Under the pieces are notes generated by a model that saw only the letters and a program-made list of their open reading frames with translations, ran no database searches and was not told the DNA's origin. Both the position numbers and the translations under genes were made by a program. DNA of 64,000 nt from Bacteroidales bacterium 6E (GTDB lineage: Bacteria > Bacteroidota > Bacteroidia > Bacteroidales > Prolixibacteraceae): NCBI GenBank assembly GCA_001270045.2, contig DF970666.1:259197-323196 (forward strand). The letters run 5' to 3'. The stretch's first letter is position 1. Each line of letters begins with the position of its first letter. Of the stretch, positions 25,902 to 34,734 are shown piece after piece.

Positions 25902-26153
25902 ATGTTACCAAAATTCTTACTGGCTGATAATTCACTCCAGACTCCCGAATCCATCTTTGTTGTTCACAATGAAAATCCAAGGTTCATTATCGAAAGTGAT
26001 ATCGATGATTTTTGGAGTAACCAGAAAATCCATTGGATCGATGAGGAGCCTGACAATGAGGAAATGGTAGCCCAGTTAATTGAGGAGGCCGAAGAATTTC
26101 TCGAACTTGAGTTCGAACAGGAATTCGACGAAGACGAAGACGAGGAGGAATAG
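25902..26153 (+). CDS. small highly acidic conserved protein of unknown function
   Basis: 83 aa. The first ~45 residues are structured (PKFLLADNSLQ, FVVHNENPRFI, a short DIDDFWSNQKIHWID), and the last ~35 are almost all Glu and Asp (LIEEAEEFLELEFEQEFDED). No membrane segment or signal. Very acidic tails like this occur in proteins that bind basic partners or mimic nucleic acid, but no function is known to me. An exact -7 promoter element upstream and Bacteroidota-type codon use support it as a real gene. It stands between the CPBP operon and tex. Confidence 0.72.
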   Translation: MLPKFLLADNSLQTPESIFVVHNENPRFIIESDIDDFWSNQKIHWIDEEPDNEEMVAQLIEEAEEFLELEFEQEFDEDEDEEE

Positions 26154-26280
26154 GCTAATTTATTCAGTCAGGCACTGACATTCCTGGGCTGAATTGTTAT
26201 TTAAAGCGGAAGAAAAGGCTTCCAGTTGGTCATTAAAGCCAGCTGAAAGTAATTTCTTCCGATGTTGTGTGCTTACCGAA

Positions 26281-28413
26281 TTATGATTGAGCTTGTCTTA
26301 TTGACAGCTGAATTCGTTTTCTGGGAATGTCAAGATCTATGACTTTAACGGTAACATGCTGGTGTAGCTTTACAATTTCATTAGGATCACTTATAAACCT
26401 GTCAGCCATTTCCGATAGGTGGACCAATCCCGATTGTTTGACGCCTATATCTACAAAAGCACCGAATTTTGTGATGTTATTCACGATGCCGGGCAAGACC
26501 ATACCGACTTGAAGGTCTTCCATCGAAAATATTCCTTCGGCAAATTCAAATACCTTGATGGCCTTCCTGGGATCACGTCCGGGTTTGAGCAATTCATTCC
26601 GGATATCGTTCAATGTCGGCAATCCAACTGTTTCGGTAACATATTTGGCAAGTTGTATTTTATTTACCATTTCATCCTTGCTAATAAGGTCCTCCAATTG
26701 AATTCCAAGATCCCTGGCCATTTTTTCGACAATACCGTACGATTCAGGATGCACTGCCGAATTGTCGAGTGGATAATCGGATCCGGGAATTCTAAGGAAT
26801 CCGGCCGACTGCTCATATGCCTTGGCACCCATACGAGGAACTTTCATCAGTGCTTTTCGACTGGGGAATGGCCCGTTTTCACGCCTGTATTCCACAATGT
26901 TCAATGCAAGCTGTGGCCCTAGCCCCGAGATATAGGTCAGCAGTTCCTTGCTGGCGGTATTGACATTTACACCAACTGCATTGACAGCCGACTCAACTAC
27001 CTGGTCAAGTCCTGATTTTAATTCTTTCTGGTCGACATCATGTTGGTATTGCCCAACACCAATGCTTTTGGGATCAATTTTGACCAATTCCGCCAAAGGA
27101 TCCATAAGCCGTCGTCCAATGGATACCGCACCCCTGACCGTGACATCATATTGCGGGAATTCCTCACGGGCCACCGATGAGGCCGAATAAACCGACGCAC
27201 CGTCTTCACTGACCACGAATACCCTGAGCTCACGATCGTAACGCAGGTTTTTGACAAACTGCTCGGTTTCCCTGCTGGCGGTCCCGTTTCCGATGGCTAT
27301 GGCCTCAATTTGGTAGGCTTCCACCATGGATGTCAGTTTTTTTGCAGCCAGTTTCTTGTCGTTTTGCGGAGGATTTGGATAGATGGTTTCATTGTGTAAC
27401 AGGTTCCCCTGTGCATCAAGACAGACAACTTTGCAACCTGTCCTGTAACCCGGATCAATGGCCAGTGTCCTGAATTGGCCGAGAGGCGGAGCAAGCAACA
27501 GCTGCCTGAGATTCTCGGCGAAAACCCGGATCGCTTCCTGGTCGGCCGAGGTTTTGGCAATTTGCGCAAACTCTGTTTCAATGGAAGGTACTACGAGCCT
27601 TTTTAGGGAATCGGTTACTGCCAAACTGACTTGCTCAGATGAGGGACCATAGCCTTTTACAAAGAATTGCTCAACCCTCTGGATTGCCTGTTCGTTTTCA
27701 ATATCGATCGAGACCCTAAGGAATCCTTCCTTTTCTCCCCTGCGCATTGCCAGAAGCCGATGGGAAGGACACTTCTTCAGAGGTTCATGCCAATCGAAAT
27801 AGTCGCGGTATTTAGCACCTTCTTCTTCCTTCCCCTTGACAACCTTCGAGACGATCATGGCGTTTCTTTTGAATTCTTGTCGCACGATGTTGCGGGTCTT
27901 CTCGTTTTCGCTGACCCATTCCGCGATGATGTCCCGCGCACCTGCCAGGGCAGCATCCGTATCTTTAACCTTGTCATTGAGAAATGAACTGGCTCTTTGG
28001 GCAGGATTCTTTTCATGCTGGCCCATCAAAATCCTGGCAAGCGGTTCCAGTCCCAATTCCCTTGCAATGGTTGCCCTGGTCCTTCGTTTTGGTTTGAAAG
28101 GGAGGTATATGTCCTCCAGCTCCGATGGGTCAAAGCAGTTTTCAATCCTGGTTTTCAACTCCCCGGTCAGTGCGTTCTGTTCCTGAATGGTCGACAGAAT
28201 GGTTTGCTTCCTCTTTTCAAGTTCCTGCAGCCGGATATGTTGCTCCCTGATCTTTCCAATGGCCACCTCGTCGAGACTGCCGGTCCTTTCCTTACGGTAT
28301 CGTGCGATGAACGGGACGGTGCAACCCTCCTCAAGGAGAAGTACCGTGTTTTTTGCCGATGTGGTGCTGATGCCAACGGTTTCGGCAATGATTCTTATAA
28401 TGGTATCGGTCAT
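26281..28413 (-). CDS. tex: Tex-family RNA-binding transcription accessory protein
   Basis: 710 aa. Parts in order: N-terminal Tex helical region (ETVGISTTSAKNTVLLL...VPFIARYRKE at ~10-40), a central YqgF/RNase H-like fold (LAIDPGYRTGCKV near 320; AIGNGTASRETE near 375), helix-hairpin-helix motifs (NTASKELLTYISGLGP near 500) and a C-terminal S1 RNA-binding domain (~635-705, GMVLPGIVNNITKFGAFVDIG). The family binds RNA polymerase and nucleic acid. It diverges from ffh. Confidence 0.97.
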   Translation of the reverse strand: MTDTIIRIIAETVGISTTSAKNTVLLLEEGCTVPFIARYRKERTGSLDEVAIGKIREQHIRLQELEKRKQTILSTIQEQNALTGELKTRIENCFDPSELEDIYLPFKPKRRTRATIARELGLEPLARILMGQHEKNPAQRASSFLNDKVKDTDAALAGARDIIAEWVSENEKTRNIVRQEFKRNAMIVSKVVKGKEEEGAKYRDYFDWHEPLKKCPSHRLLAMRRGEKEGFLRVSIDIENEQAIQRVEQFFVKGYGPSSEQVSLAVTDSLKRLVVPSIETEFAQIAKTSADQEAIRVFAENLRQLLLAPPLGQFRTLAIDPGYRTGCKVVCLDAQGNLLHNETIYPNPPQNDKKLAAKKLTSMVEAYQIEAIAIGNGTASRETEQFVKNLRYDRELRVFVVSEDGASVYSASSVAREEFPQYDVTVRGAVSIGRRLMDPLAELVKIDPKSIGVGQYQHDVDQKELKSGLDQVVESAVNAVGVNVNTASKELLTYISGLGPQLALNIVEYRRENGPFPSRKALMKVPRMGAKAYEQSAGFLRIPGSDYPLDNSAVHPESYGIVEKMARDLGIQLEDLISKDEMVNKIQLAKYVTETVGLPTLNDIRNELLKPGRDPRKAIKVFEFAEGIFSMEDLQVGMVLPGIVNNITKFGAFVDIGVKQSGLVHLSEMADRFISDPNEIVKLHQHVTVKVIDLDIPRKRIQLSIRQAQS

Positions 28414-28430
28414 ATCATTGTTTTATGGCA

Positions 28431-28438
28431 CAAAAGTA
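28431..28438 (-). promoter_or_regulatory. -7 element of tex
   Basis: TACTTTTG on the minus strand is an exact TAnnTTTG match, 18 bases before the tex ATG. Confidence 0.5.
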
Positions 28439-28478
28439 ACCAATCCTCAATTCAGGCCGTGTGGCTCAACAATTTTTG

Positions 28479-28486
28479 TATTTTTG
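28479..28486 (+). promoter_or_regulatory. -7 element of ffh
   Basis: TATTTTTG is an exact TAnnTTTG match, 24 bases before the ffh ATG, so transcription would begin near 28492. Confidence 0.55.
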
Positions 28487-28510
28487 CGGGGGTAAAAAAA
28501 TTGACGAACT

Positions 28511-29845
28511 ATGTTTGAAAATCTTAGTGACAAGCTTGAAAGGTCATTTAAGCTGCTAAAAGGTCAGGGTAGAATTACCGAGATCAATATTGCAGAAACA
28601 CTGAAAGATATTCGCAAGGCATTGCTGGATGCCGACGTAAATTATAAGATTGCCAAAACTTTCACTGATACGGTAAAGGACAAGGCACTTGGGATGGATG
28701 TCCTTAACGCTGTCAAGCCTGGCCAGATGATGGTCAAGTTGGTTCATGATGAACTGGCTCTGCTGATGGGAGGAAAGTACACCGACGTAAATCTCAAAGG
28801 ATCCCCGGCGATCATCCTCATGTCTGGTCTTCAGGGTTCCGGTAAAACCACTTTTTCGGGTAAGCTGGCCAATATGCTCAAAAGCAAAAAGGGCCGCCAT
28901 CCTTTGCTGGTGGCCGGTGACGTATATCGTCCTGCCGCTATTGAACAGCTAAAGGTTGTCGGTGGACAAATCAATGTTCCCGTATATACCGAAGAGGGTG
29001 TCATGGATCCTGTCCAGATTGCACGGAATGCCATCAAACATGCCAAATCACACGGGAATGATGTAGTCATCATTGACACCGCCGGTCGTCTGGCTATCGA
29101 TGAGCAGATGATGAAGGAGATAGCTGCCATCAAGGAAGAGGTTAAGCCTCATGAGATTTTGTTCGTGGTCGATTCAATGACCGGTCAGGATGCCGTCAAT
29201 ACAGCCAAGGAATTTAACGATCGTCTCGACTTCGATGGTGTTGTGCTGACCAAACTCGATGGTGATACACGGGGTGGTGCCGCACTTTCCATCCGGTCGG
29301 TGGTAGATAAGCCTATTAAGTTTGTTGGTACCGGAGAAAAAATGGAAGCCATTGAGGTTTTCCACCCTGATCGTATGGCCGACAGGATTCTTGGCATGGG
29401 TGACATCGTTTCATTGGTTGAAAAGGCCCAGGAACAGTTTGATGAGGCCGAAGCTAAAAGGCTGCAGCAGAAACTGGCCAAGGATCAGTTTAATTTCAAT
29501 GACTTCCTGAAACAGATCCAGCAAATCAAGAAAATGGGTAACCTGAAGGATGTGGCCTCCATGATTCCTGGTATGGGCAAGGCATTGAAGAATGTTGATT
29601 TCGATGATGATGCATTCAAGCACATCGAGGCAATCATCCATTCCATGACACCTGCAGAACGTGAAAACCCTTCACTTTTGAACGGAAGCCGAAGGAAACG
29701 CATTGCCGATGGTTCTGGTACCCAAATCCAGGAGGTGAATCGGTTGCTGAAACAGTTTACCGAAACCAGCAAAATGATGAAAATGGTGGCCCAGGGCAAA
29801 AACCTAAACCGGATGATGTCAGGAGCGCCTCGTCCAAGGAGATAA
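28511..29845 (+). CDS. ffh: signal recognition particle protein Ffh
   Basis: 444 aa, normal length. The N domain (residues ~1-90) is followed by the G domain with P-loop GLQGSGKTTF near 107, DTAGRLAID near 193 and TKLDGDTRGG near 248, and the Met-rich M domain (~300-435) that binds SRP RNA and signal peptides. It targets nascent membrane proteins to FtsY. The SRP RNA gene itself is not visible in the window. folD follows 58 bases later without a terminator between. Confidence 0.98.
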   Translation: MFENLSDKLERSFKLLKGQGRITEINIAETLKDIRKALLDADVNYKIAKTFTDTVKDKALGMDVLNAVKPGQMMVKLVHDELALLMGGKYTDVNLKGSPAIILMSGLQGSGKTTFSGKLANMLKSKKGRHPLLVAGDVYRPAAIEQLKVVGGQINVPVYTEEGVMDPVQIARNAIKHAKSHGNDVVIIDTAGRLAIDEQMMKEIAAIKEEVKPHEILFVVDSMTGQDAVNTAKEFNDRLDFDGVVLTKLDGDTRGGAALSIRSVVDKPIKFVGTGEKMEAIEVFHPDRMADRILGMGDIVSLVEKAQEQFDEAEAKRLQQKLAKDQFNFNDFLKQIQQIKKMGNLKDVASMIPGMGKALKNVDFDDDAFKHIEAIIHSMTPAERENPSLLNGSRRKRIADGSGTQIQEVNRLLKQFTETSKMMKMVAQGKNLNRMMSGAPRPRR

Positions 29846-29903
29846 TTGTTTATAAATGCGAGGCTGTCGCTTTTGTGGCAGCAGGAAGATATATTTTTTG
29901 ATC

Positions 29904-30779
29904 ATGCAACTGATAGACGGGAAAAAAATATCTGCTGAGATCAAGTCGGAAATTGCCGAAAAGGTGAAAGACTTGGTGGCCCGTGGGGGTAAAGCTCCGC
30001 ATTTGGCGGCCATACTGGTCGGTCATGACGGAGGAAGTGAAACTTATGTGGCCTATAAGATTAAGGACTGTGCCGAGGTTGGATTTGGATCCTCGCTCGT
30101 GCGTTTCGAAGACGATGTCACCGAAGCCGAGTTGCTGGCAAAAATCGAGGAGCTGAACCAGGATCCTGAGATTGACGGGTTTATTGTCCAGTTGCCCTTG
30201 CCCAAACATATAAATGAGCAAAAAATTATTGAGGCCATTGACCCTTCAAAGGATGTTGACGGTTTTCACCCTGTCAATGTTGGAAGGATGGTCATTGGTT
30301 TGCCTTCATTTGTTTCGGCTACGCCATTCGGTATAGTTGAACTTATTAAAAGATATGGGATCGAAACCAGCGGAAAAAACTGCGTGATCATTGGCCGCAG
30401 CAATATTGTAGGTAGGCCACTCAGCGTTTTGATGTCCCATAAGAATATCAATGCCACGGTAACGGTGGCGCACAGCCGGACCCATAACCTTAAAGAGGTC
30501 TGTGCAAATGCGGACATACTGATTGCAGCAATCGGTGTTCCGGGATTTGTCAAGGCAGATATGGTCAAGGAAGGTGCCGTGGTAATTGATGTGGGGACCA
30601 CCCGCGTACCGGCTAACGATACCAAGTCTGGTTTCAGACTGAAGGGTGATGTTGATTTTGACCAGGTTGCCCCAAAATGTTCCTTCATAACCCCGGTTCC
30701 CGGCGGAGTAGGTCCAATGACACGTGTGTCGCTGTTACACAATACGCTAATTGCCGCAACCAGAAACTCCCACAGATGA
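29904..30779 (+). CDS. folD: bifunctional methylenetetrahydrofolate dehydrogenase/cyclohydrolase
   Basis: 291 aa from ATG 29904; the frame is open to an ATG at 29856, but the family normally begins [13 protein letters not shown], as here. It interconverts 5,10-methylene-THF and 10-formyl-THF. Motifs: catalytic Lys in [10 protein letters not shown] near residue 52, VDGFHPVN near 118, [14 protein letters not shown] near 162 (NADP binding) and [10 protein letters not shown] near 265. Probably co-transcribed with ffh. A 15-bp terminator stem follows. Confidence 0.97.
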   Translation: MQLIDGKKISAEIKSEIAEKVKDLVARGGKAPHLAAILVGHDGGSETYVAYKIKDCAEVGFGSSLVRFEDDVTEAELLAKIEELNQDPEIDGFIVQLPLPKHINEQKIIEAIDPSKDVDGFHPVNVGRMVIGLPSFVSATPFGIVELIKRYGIETSGKNCVIIGRSNIVGRPLSVLMSHKNINATVTVAHSRTHNLKEVCANADILIAAIGVPGFVKADMVKEGAVVIDVGTTRVPANDTKSGFRLKGDVDFDQVAPKCSFITPVPGGVGPMTRVSLLHNTLIAATRNSHR

Positions 30780-30844
30780 TTCTGTAAATAATGCGCATGG
30801 ATATCTTGAAATTCCTGGTTTAGGACTTCACGGGGAATCATAAT

Positions 30845-30880
30845 AAAAAGCCATTATCCCAAAAAGGATAATGGCTTTTT
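30845..30880 (+). terminator. terminator after folD
   Basis: AAAAAGCCATTATCC (30845-30859) pairs perfectly with GGATAATGGCTTTTT (30866-30880), loop CAAAAA. The remaining ~180 bases before the next gene are AT-rich with no further feature except the promoter at 31022. Confidence 0.92.
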
Positions 30881-31021
30881 GTTACTTGTCTAACTGTCAC
30901 GAGAATAAGACCTTAAACACTTAAATGCATCCCAAACTGGGGTAAATGCAATTTTGAATTTATTTAATATTAATTCGAAACCCAATTCGATTTGAATAAG
31001 TCCGTTTCCTGTGTTTTTTTT

Positions 31022-31029
31022 TACTTTTG
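31022..31029 (+). promoter_or_regulatory. -7 element of the PUR-like gene
   Basis: TACTTTTG matches TAnnTTTG. Transcription would begin near 31035, which excludes a TTG at 31027 as start and supports ATG 31063. Confidence 0.55.
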
Positions 31030-31062
31030 AAGAAGAAACCTTTACTTAAACTATTTCAATCC

Positions 31063-31422
31063 ATGGAAATGATAAATAAAAATGATCCTTCAGATCACTC
31101 GGGGAGCCGATTTAACCAGGACATTCACTCCAAAGTGATCAGGGCAGGTAAGAGGACCTATTTTTTTGATGTCAAGAGTACCCGGCAAGATGAGCTTTAT
31201 CTGACAATCACCGAAAGTAAGCGTCGTTTTGAATCGGATGGTGCCCCGGTTTTTGACAAGCATAAAATTTTTCTGTATCGTGAGGATTTTGAGAAATTTA
31301 TTGAGAGCTTGAAGGAAATTATGGACTATATCCAGGAAAATCAGCCACAGACTGAAGATTCAACTGAAGAGGATGAAACCAAAGGTTTTGTCGACATCCA
31401 GTTCGAAGATCTCTCTTTCTGA
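31063..31422 (+). CDS. PUR-alpha-like DNA/RNA-binding protein (DUF3276)
   Basis: 119 aa from ATG 31063. The core (residues ~18-90: SKVIRAGKRTYFFDVKSTR, DELYLTITESKRRF, KHKIFLYREDFEKFIESL) is a PUR repeat, the bacterial version of the PUR-alpha single-stranded nucleic-acid-binding fold that is widespread in Bacteroidota and also seen in Borrelia BpuR. The tail is acidic. Members bind purine-rich DNA or RNA; targets are unknown here. Monocistronic by its own promoter and the upstream terminator. Confidence 0.88.
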   Translation: MEMINKNDPSDHSGSRFNQDIHSKVIRAGKRTYFFDVKSTRQDELYLTITESKRRFESDGAPVFDKHKIFLYREDFEKFIESLKEIMDYIQENQPQTEDSTEEDETKGFVDIQFEDLSF

Positions 31423-31457
31423 TTTTTCAATACTTAACCCTCAGACCACTGCTTTTA

Positions 31458-32192
31458 TCAGGGCAGGTTTCTTTCCTTCTTGATGATCTGGTATGCTTCA
31501 TTTACTTTCTTGAACTTTTCCTGGGCAGCATGCTGGAATTCCTCACCCATATTCCCCAATTTATCAGGATGATACTTCATGGCCATTCGCCGATAGGCTT
31601 TTTTGACCTCTTCGTCCGATGCAGATGATTCTATTTCCAGGATTTTATAGGCATATCCGGTATCCTGCACAAACATTGCCTTGATCGACTGCACGTCAGG
31701 ATCATTGATGCCTGTTTCACGGGCGATGTGTTCGATCAGGCGGAGCTCTTCTTCGCTGACATTCTGGTCAGCCTGAGCCAATCCAAACAAGAAATGAATC
31801 AGCTGTAGGCGGGCTGAGTAATGCATATTGTTACGGATCTGGTGACACACATCGGTTACCGGAATTGTTTGTTGTAACAAATCCCGAAGCATTTTCACTG
31901 CTTCATTCGCTGAATCCTCACCGAAATTCTGACGTAGAAAAGTTCTTACAAAATCCAGCTCAGAACGCATAACCCTTCCATCCGCTTTCATTATGGCAGC
32001 TATAAGGACCAGCAGGCTCATCATATAACCACCTGCGGTGGTTTGGCGGTAGCCACCACCACCCTTGTATGTCTCTAATTTTACGCTGCTTCCATCTACT
32101 ACAGAACCAATCACAAATCCAAGGATGGCTCCAATGGGCCCCCCAACAGCCCATCCCAGGCCACCACCTAACCATTTAGCGTATTTTGCCAT
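31458..32192 (-). CDS. DjlA-like protein: TerB-type domain plus C-terminal J domain
   Basis: 244 aa. A Gly-rich hydrophobic N-terminus (WLGGGLGWAVGGPIGAILGFVIG, residues ~7-30) may enter the membrane; a TerB/TerB-like helical domain follows (~58-165, with AAIMKADGRV and ALADQNVSEEE-type acidic motifs), and a J domain with the HPD tripeptide (MKYHPDKLG, near residue 210) ends the protein. It should recruit DnaK. It overlaps coaE by 17 bases and is the last gene of the ybbR-coaE operon. Confidence 0.9.
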   Translation of the reverse strand: MAKYAKWLGGGLGWAVGGPIGAILGFVIGSVVDGSSVKLETYKGGGGYRQTTAGGYMMSLLVLIAAIMKADGRVMRSELDFVRTFLRQNFGEDSANEAVKMLRDLLQQTIPVTDVCHQIRNNMHYSARLQLIHFLFGLAQADQNVSEEELRLIEHIARETGINDPDVQSIKAMFVQDTGYAYKILEIESSASDEEVKKAYRRMAMKYHPDKLGNMGEEFQHAAQEKFKKVNEAYQIIKKERNLP

Positions 32193-32805
32193 AATTCAAT
32201 ATTTTTTGATGTATTTCCAGGACCTGTTGAATCAGTGACTGGCTTTCATCATTCCTGATGATATAGTCAGCCATTGCAACCTTCTCTTCTTCGGGCCACT
32301 GGTTCTTCATTCGTTCGTAAACCTTTTCATTTGTTACACCATCCCGTTGCATTACTCTCCTGATTCTCATTTCTTCAGGTGCGGTAACCACAATGTTCAT
32401 GTCCATCATCCGAAATACGCCGCTTTCGAACAAGATGGCTGCTTCCTGGATAATATATCGAGATTTTTGCTCAGCATGCCAGCTGTTAAACCTATGTCTG
32501 ACGGCAGGATGAATGATAGCGTTTACTTCCTTTAGTAATTCCTGATCATTGAAAATGATACCAGCCATGGCATGGCGGTTTATTTTTCCGTCCGGACCCA
32601 AAATCCCATTACCTAGAAGTTTTTCCAAAGCCTGTCTGGTATGGGAATCTGAATCGATGATCTCTTTTGCTTCCCTGTCGGCTTCGAAAACCGGAACCTT
32701 CAGCGTTTTAAAGATCTGACATACCAATGATTTGCCGCTTCCGATGCCTCCCGTAACTCCAATTTTGAGAGGAAGATTATTTTTTTTCGATGAGGTATTC
32801 GACAT
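32176..32805 (-). CDS. coaE: dephospho-CoA kinase
   Basis: 209 aa, normal length. It phosphorylates the 3'-OH of dephospho-CoA, the last step of CoA synthesis. The Walker A motif GVTGGIGSGKSLV is at residues ~17-29, with the downstream FEADREAKEI (Asp of the family DxxAR motif) near 35 and HPAVRHRF near 107. It overlaps both neighbours (29 bases with ybbR, 17 bases with the J-domain gene), so the three are tightly coupled in translation. Confidence 0.96.
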   Translation of the reverse strand: MSNTSSKKNNLPLKIGVTGGIGSGKSLVCQIFKTLKVPVFEADREAKEIIDSDSHTRQALEKLLGNGILGPDGKINRHAMAGIIFNDQELLKEVNAIIHPAVRHRFNSWHAEQKSRYIIQEAAILFESGVFRMMDMNIVVTAPEEMRIRRVMQRDGVTNEKVYERMKNQWPEEEKVAMADYIIRNDESQSLIQQVLEIHQKILNYGKIR

Positions 32806-33781
32806 GCAATGGGTAGATTTTCAATGATTTAATACCATCGGGAGTCTTGCCGGTATGTACAGGAAGACTTATATGACCTGACTGAAGATCAGAGTTTTTC
32901 ACATAAAAGTCGAATGATTCAGGTGTTATGGATGAATATTGTTTCAAACCTGCACTGAAATGTAGGGTAACTTCCTGTGGAAATAACCTGACCAGACGGT
33001 CAGGTGGGAGAGAGTCGATTCTGATCGGCACCTGAAAACTTTTTTCCGTAAACTCATCCACTGGAATCAGCAAAGTGACTTTTTCTGTTTTTGTACTGAC
33101 TTCATCAGGAATTACCAAGGAAATTTCCTTGACAATATCCTCGTCGACCGTCTTCAGGATTCGCCTTCGTGTATAAAGAGTGTCAATGTCTTCAACGATG
33201 GCACGTGGCCCTGTAATTTCAACCGTGGATGGTCGTGTAGACATTCTGCCGGCAAGGTCGAATCTTGACCTGAACTGAATGTCAATATTCGGTTTTACCG
33301 GAACCTGACGCGTCTCCAGACTGTCGAAAACAAGGGAAATGCCATCCGGTTTTACGTCCAGGATTTGAAGGTCACTACTGACCTGGCCTGAAATTTTATC
33401 CATGACTGTGGATGGAACAATGGTATATCCTCCACGTGAATGAATTCCCTTTTCGGCAAGAATTGTGGATATGTCGAGGGCAACCGGAGTGAATGCCAAT
33501 CTCATTTTATGTCGAAGTAAGGTAAAACCGTGTCCGTTTACCCTCAAATCAAGTTGTTTTGGCGGATCATTGATGATAAATTTATTCTCCGGAAGATTCA
33601 CATAGCGAACAGGGTAGGAGATGGAAGTTGTGTAATTCTTGCTGAGGGCATTCAAAAGCCACAGGATGGTGGCCATGACCAGGCATACCATGAAAATTGC
33701 CAGACGTTGGTTCTTTAGCAGGGAATCAAAACTGAATCCTTCAAATATCTTTCTCAGACTTGAAATGATAGAATTGTACAT
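32777..33781 (-). CDS. YbbR-like domain protein (CdaR-like)
   Basis: 334 aa. One N-terminal membrane helix (LAIFMVCLVMATILWLLNALS, ~28-48) and then extracytoplasmic beta-rich YbbR-like repeats (~60-330). In Firmicutes YbbR/CdaR regulates the c-di-AMP cyclase; whether that applies here is not shown, since no cyclase gene is in view. The position between yajC and coaE is a gene order I recognise from Bacteroidota. Confidence 0.85.
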   Translation of the reverse strand: MYNSIISSLRKIFEGFSFDSLLKNQRLAIFMVCLVMATILWLLNALSKNYTTSISYPVRYVNLPENKFIINDPPKQLDLRVNGHGFTLLRHKMRLAFTPVALDISTILAEKGIHSRGGYTIVPSTVMDKISGQVSSDLQILDVKPDGISLVFDSLETRQVPVKPNIDIQFRSRFDLAGRMSTRPSTVEITGPRAIVEDIDTLYTRRRILKTVDEDIVKEISLVIPDEVSTKTEKVTLLIPVDEFTEKSFQVPIRIDSLPPDRLVRLFPQEVTLHFSAGLKQYSSITPESFDFYVKNSDLQSGHISLPVHTGKTPDGIKSLKIYPLHVEYLIEKK

Positions 33782-33920
33782 GATGTTCCTACTAAGAATT
33801 ACAAGGGTATAATATCACTTTTGGTGAGCCGAAATTAATAAAAAGGAATGGATCCACAGGATCAATTATCAAAAACAGGATCTAAAAGATTGATTTTGGA
33901 ATCATTTGCCAAAAATAAGA

Positions 33921-33953
33921 AATGGCCGCACCCGAGATCCGGGAACGGCCATT
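33921..33953 (-). terminator. terminator after yajC
   Basis: AATGGCCG (33921-33928) pairs with CGGCCATT (33946-33953), with an inner CCCG/CGGG stem. Read on the minus strand it is followed by TCTTATTTTTGG. It separates nusB-DUF1573-yajC from the ybbR operon. Confidence 0.8.
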
Positions 33954-33971
33954 CCATGATATGAATCCAGT

Positions 33972-34283
33972 TTATTTCTGCTGGACAGCATCGGTCATAT
34001 CCTTGATGACAGCTGCCTTGTCAACCTTGATGGTTACATCGTTGTCAACCTGCAAGTGGACAACATTGTCCTTCACTTCAACAATTTTTCCATAGATACC
34101 ACCTGTGGTTACTACCTTATCGCCCTTGGCCAGGCTGTCACGGAATGCCCTGAGTTCTTTCTGTCTTTTAACCTGTGGCCTGATCATGAAGAAGTAGAAA
34201 ATCACAATGATGATCAACAGGGGAAGAAAGCTCATCAGCGGATTGGCTCCTTCGGCAGGAGCTGCCATTAATAAATAATTCAT
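33972..34283 (-). CDS. yajC: preprotein translocase subunit YajC
   Basis: 103 aa from ATG 34283. The frame stays open upstream to 34331, but that would run into the DUF1573 gene, and the family starts close to the membrane helix. Order: Ala-rich N-terminus, one helix (FLPLLIIIVIFYFFMIRPQ, ~17-36), then the cytoplasmic domain RQKELRAFRDSLAKGDKVVTTGG typical of YajC. It assists SecDF at the Sec translocon. It lies 16 bases after DUF1573. Confidence 0.95.
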   Translation of the reverse strand: MNYLLMAAPAEGANPLMSFLPLLIIIVIFYFFMIRPQVKRQKELRAFRDSLAKGDKVVTTGGIYGKIVEVKDNVVHLQVDNDVTIKVDKAAVIKDMTDAVQQK

Positions 34284-34299
34284 GTTTCTTGATTTTAAT

Positions 34300-34734
34300 T
34301 TATTGATAAATAATATTTTCATTTCTAACATCAGCGGTAACTGCCAATTCCTTGGTCAGGGTACCGTTATTGGCACTGATTCTAAACATTTGGAATTGGG
34401 TGCCAAACAGCCCGGATGTATCGTAAACTACCCTAAGCAGCCCTTTTTCTCCTGGCTTAATTGCCTTCTGGTCAAAACTGATTTCAAGACAAACACATTC
34501 TGATTCTGCCTTTTCAATCTTTATGTCACTACCGCCGGTATTTGTAAAAGGGAAACTATAAATGACCTTTTCCCCGGCAATTAGTTCTCCAAAATTATGA
34601 ATCTCTTCCACAAAATCAAATGCCGCCGGCGTCGCATTTTTCTGATTATTGACTGACGTGCCTGACTGTTGTTCACCTCCACCACTGCAGGCGGAAAAGA
34701 TAAGCGTAATCAAAAGGATAAAAGAAACTTTCAT
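34300..34734 (-). CDS. DUF1573 lipoprotein
   Basis: 144 aa. A lipoprotein signal (SFILLITLIFSAC, lipidation Cys at residue ~16) leads into an Ig-like DUF1573 domain (FDFVEEIHNFGELIAGEKVIYSF through LRVVYDTSGLFG). Such proteins are common in Bacteroidota envelopes; function unknown. Its ATG overlaps the nusB stop (TAATG), and yajC follows, a gene order I recognise as common in this phylum. Confidence 0.9.
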   Translation of the reverse strand: MKVSFILLITLIFSACSGGGEQQSGTSVNNQKNATPAAFDFVEEIHNFGELIAGEKVIYSFPFTNTGGSDIKIEKAESECVCLEISFDQKAIKPGEKGLLRVVYDTSGLFGTQFQMFRISANNGTLTKELAVTADVRNENIIYQ

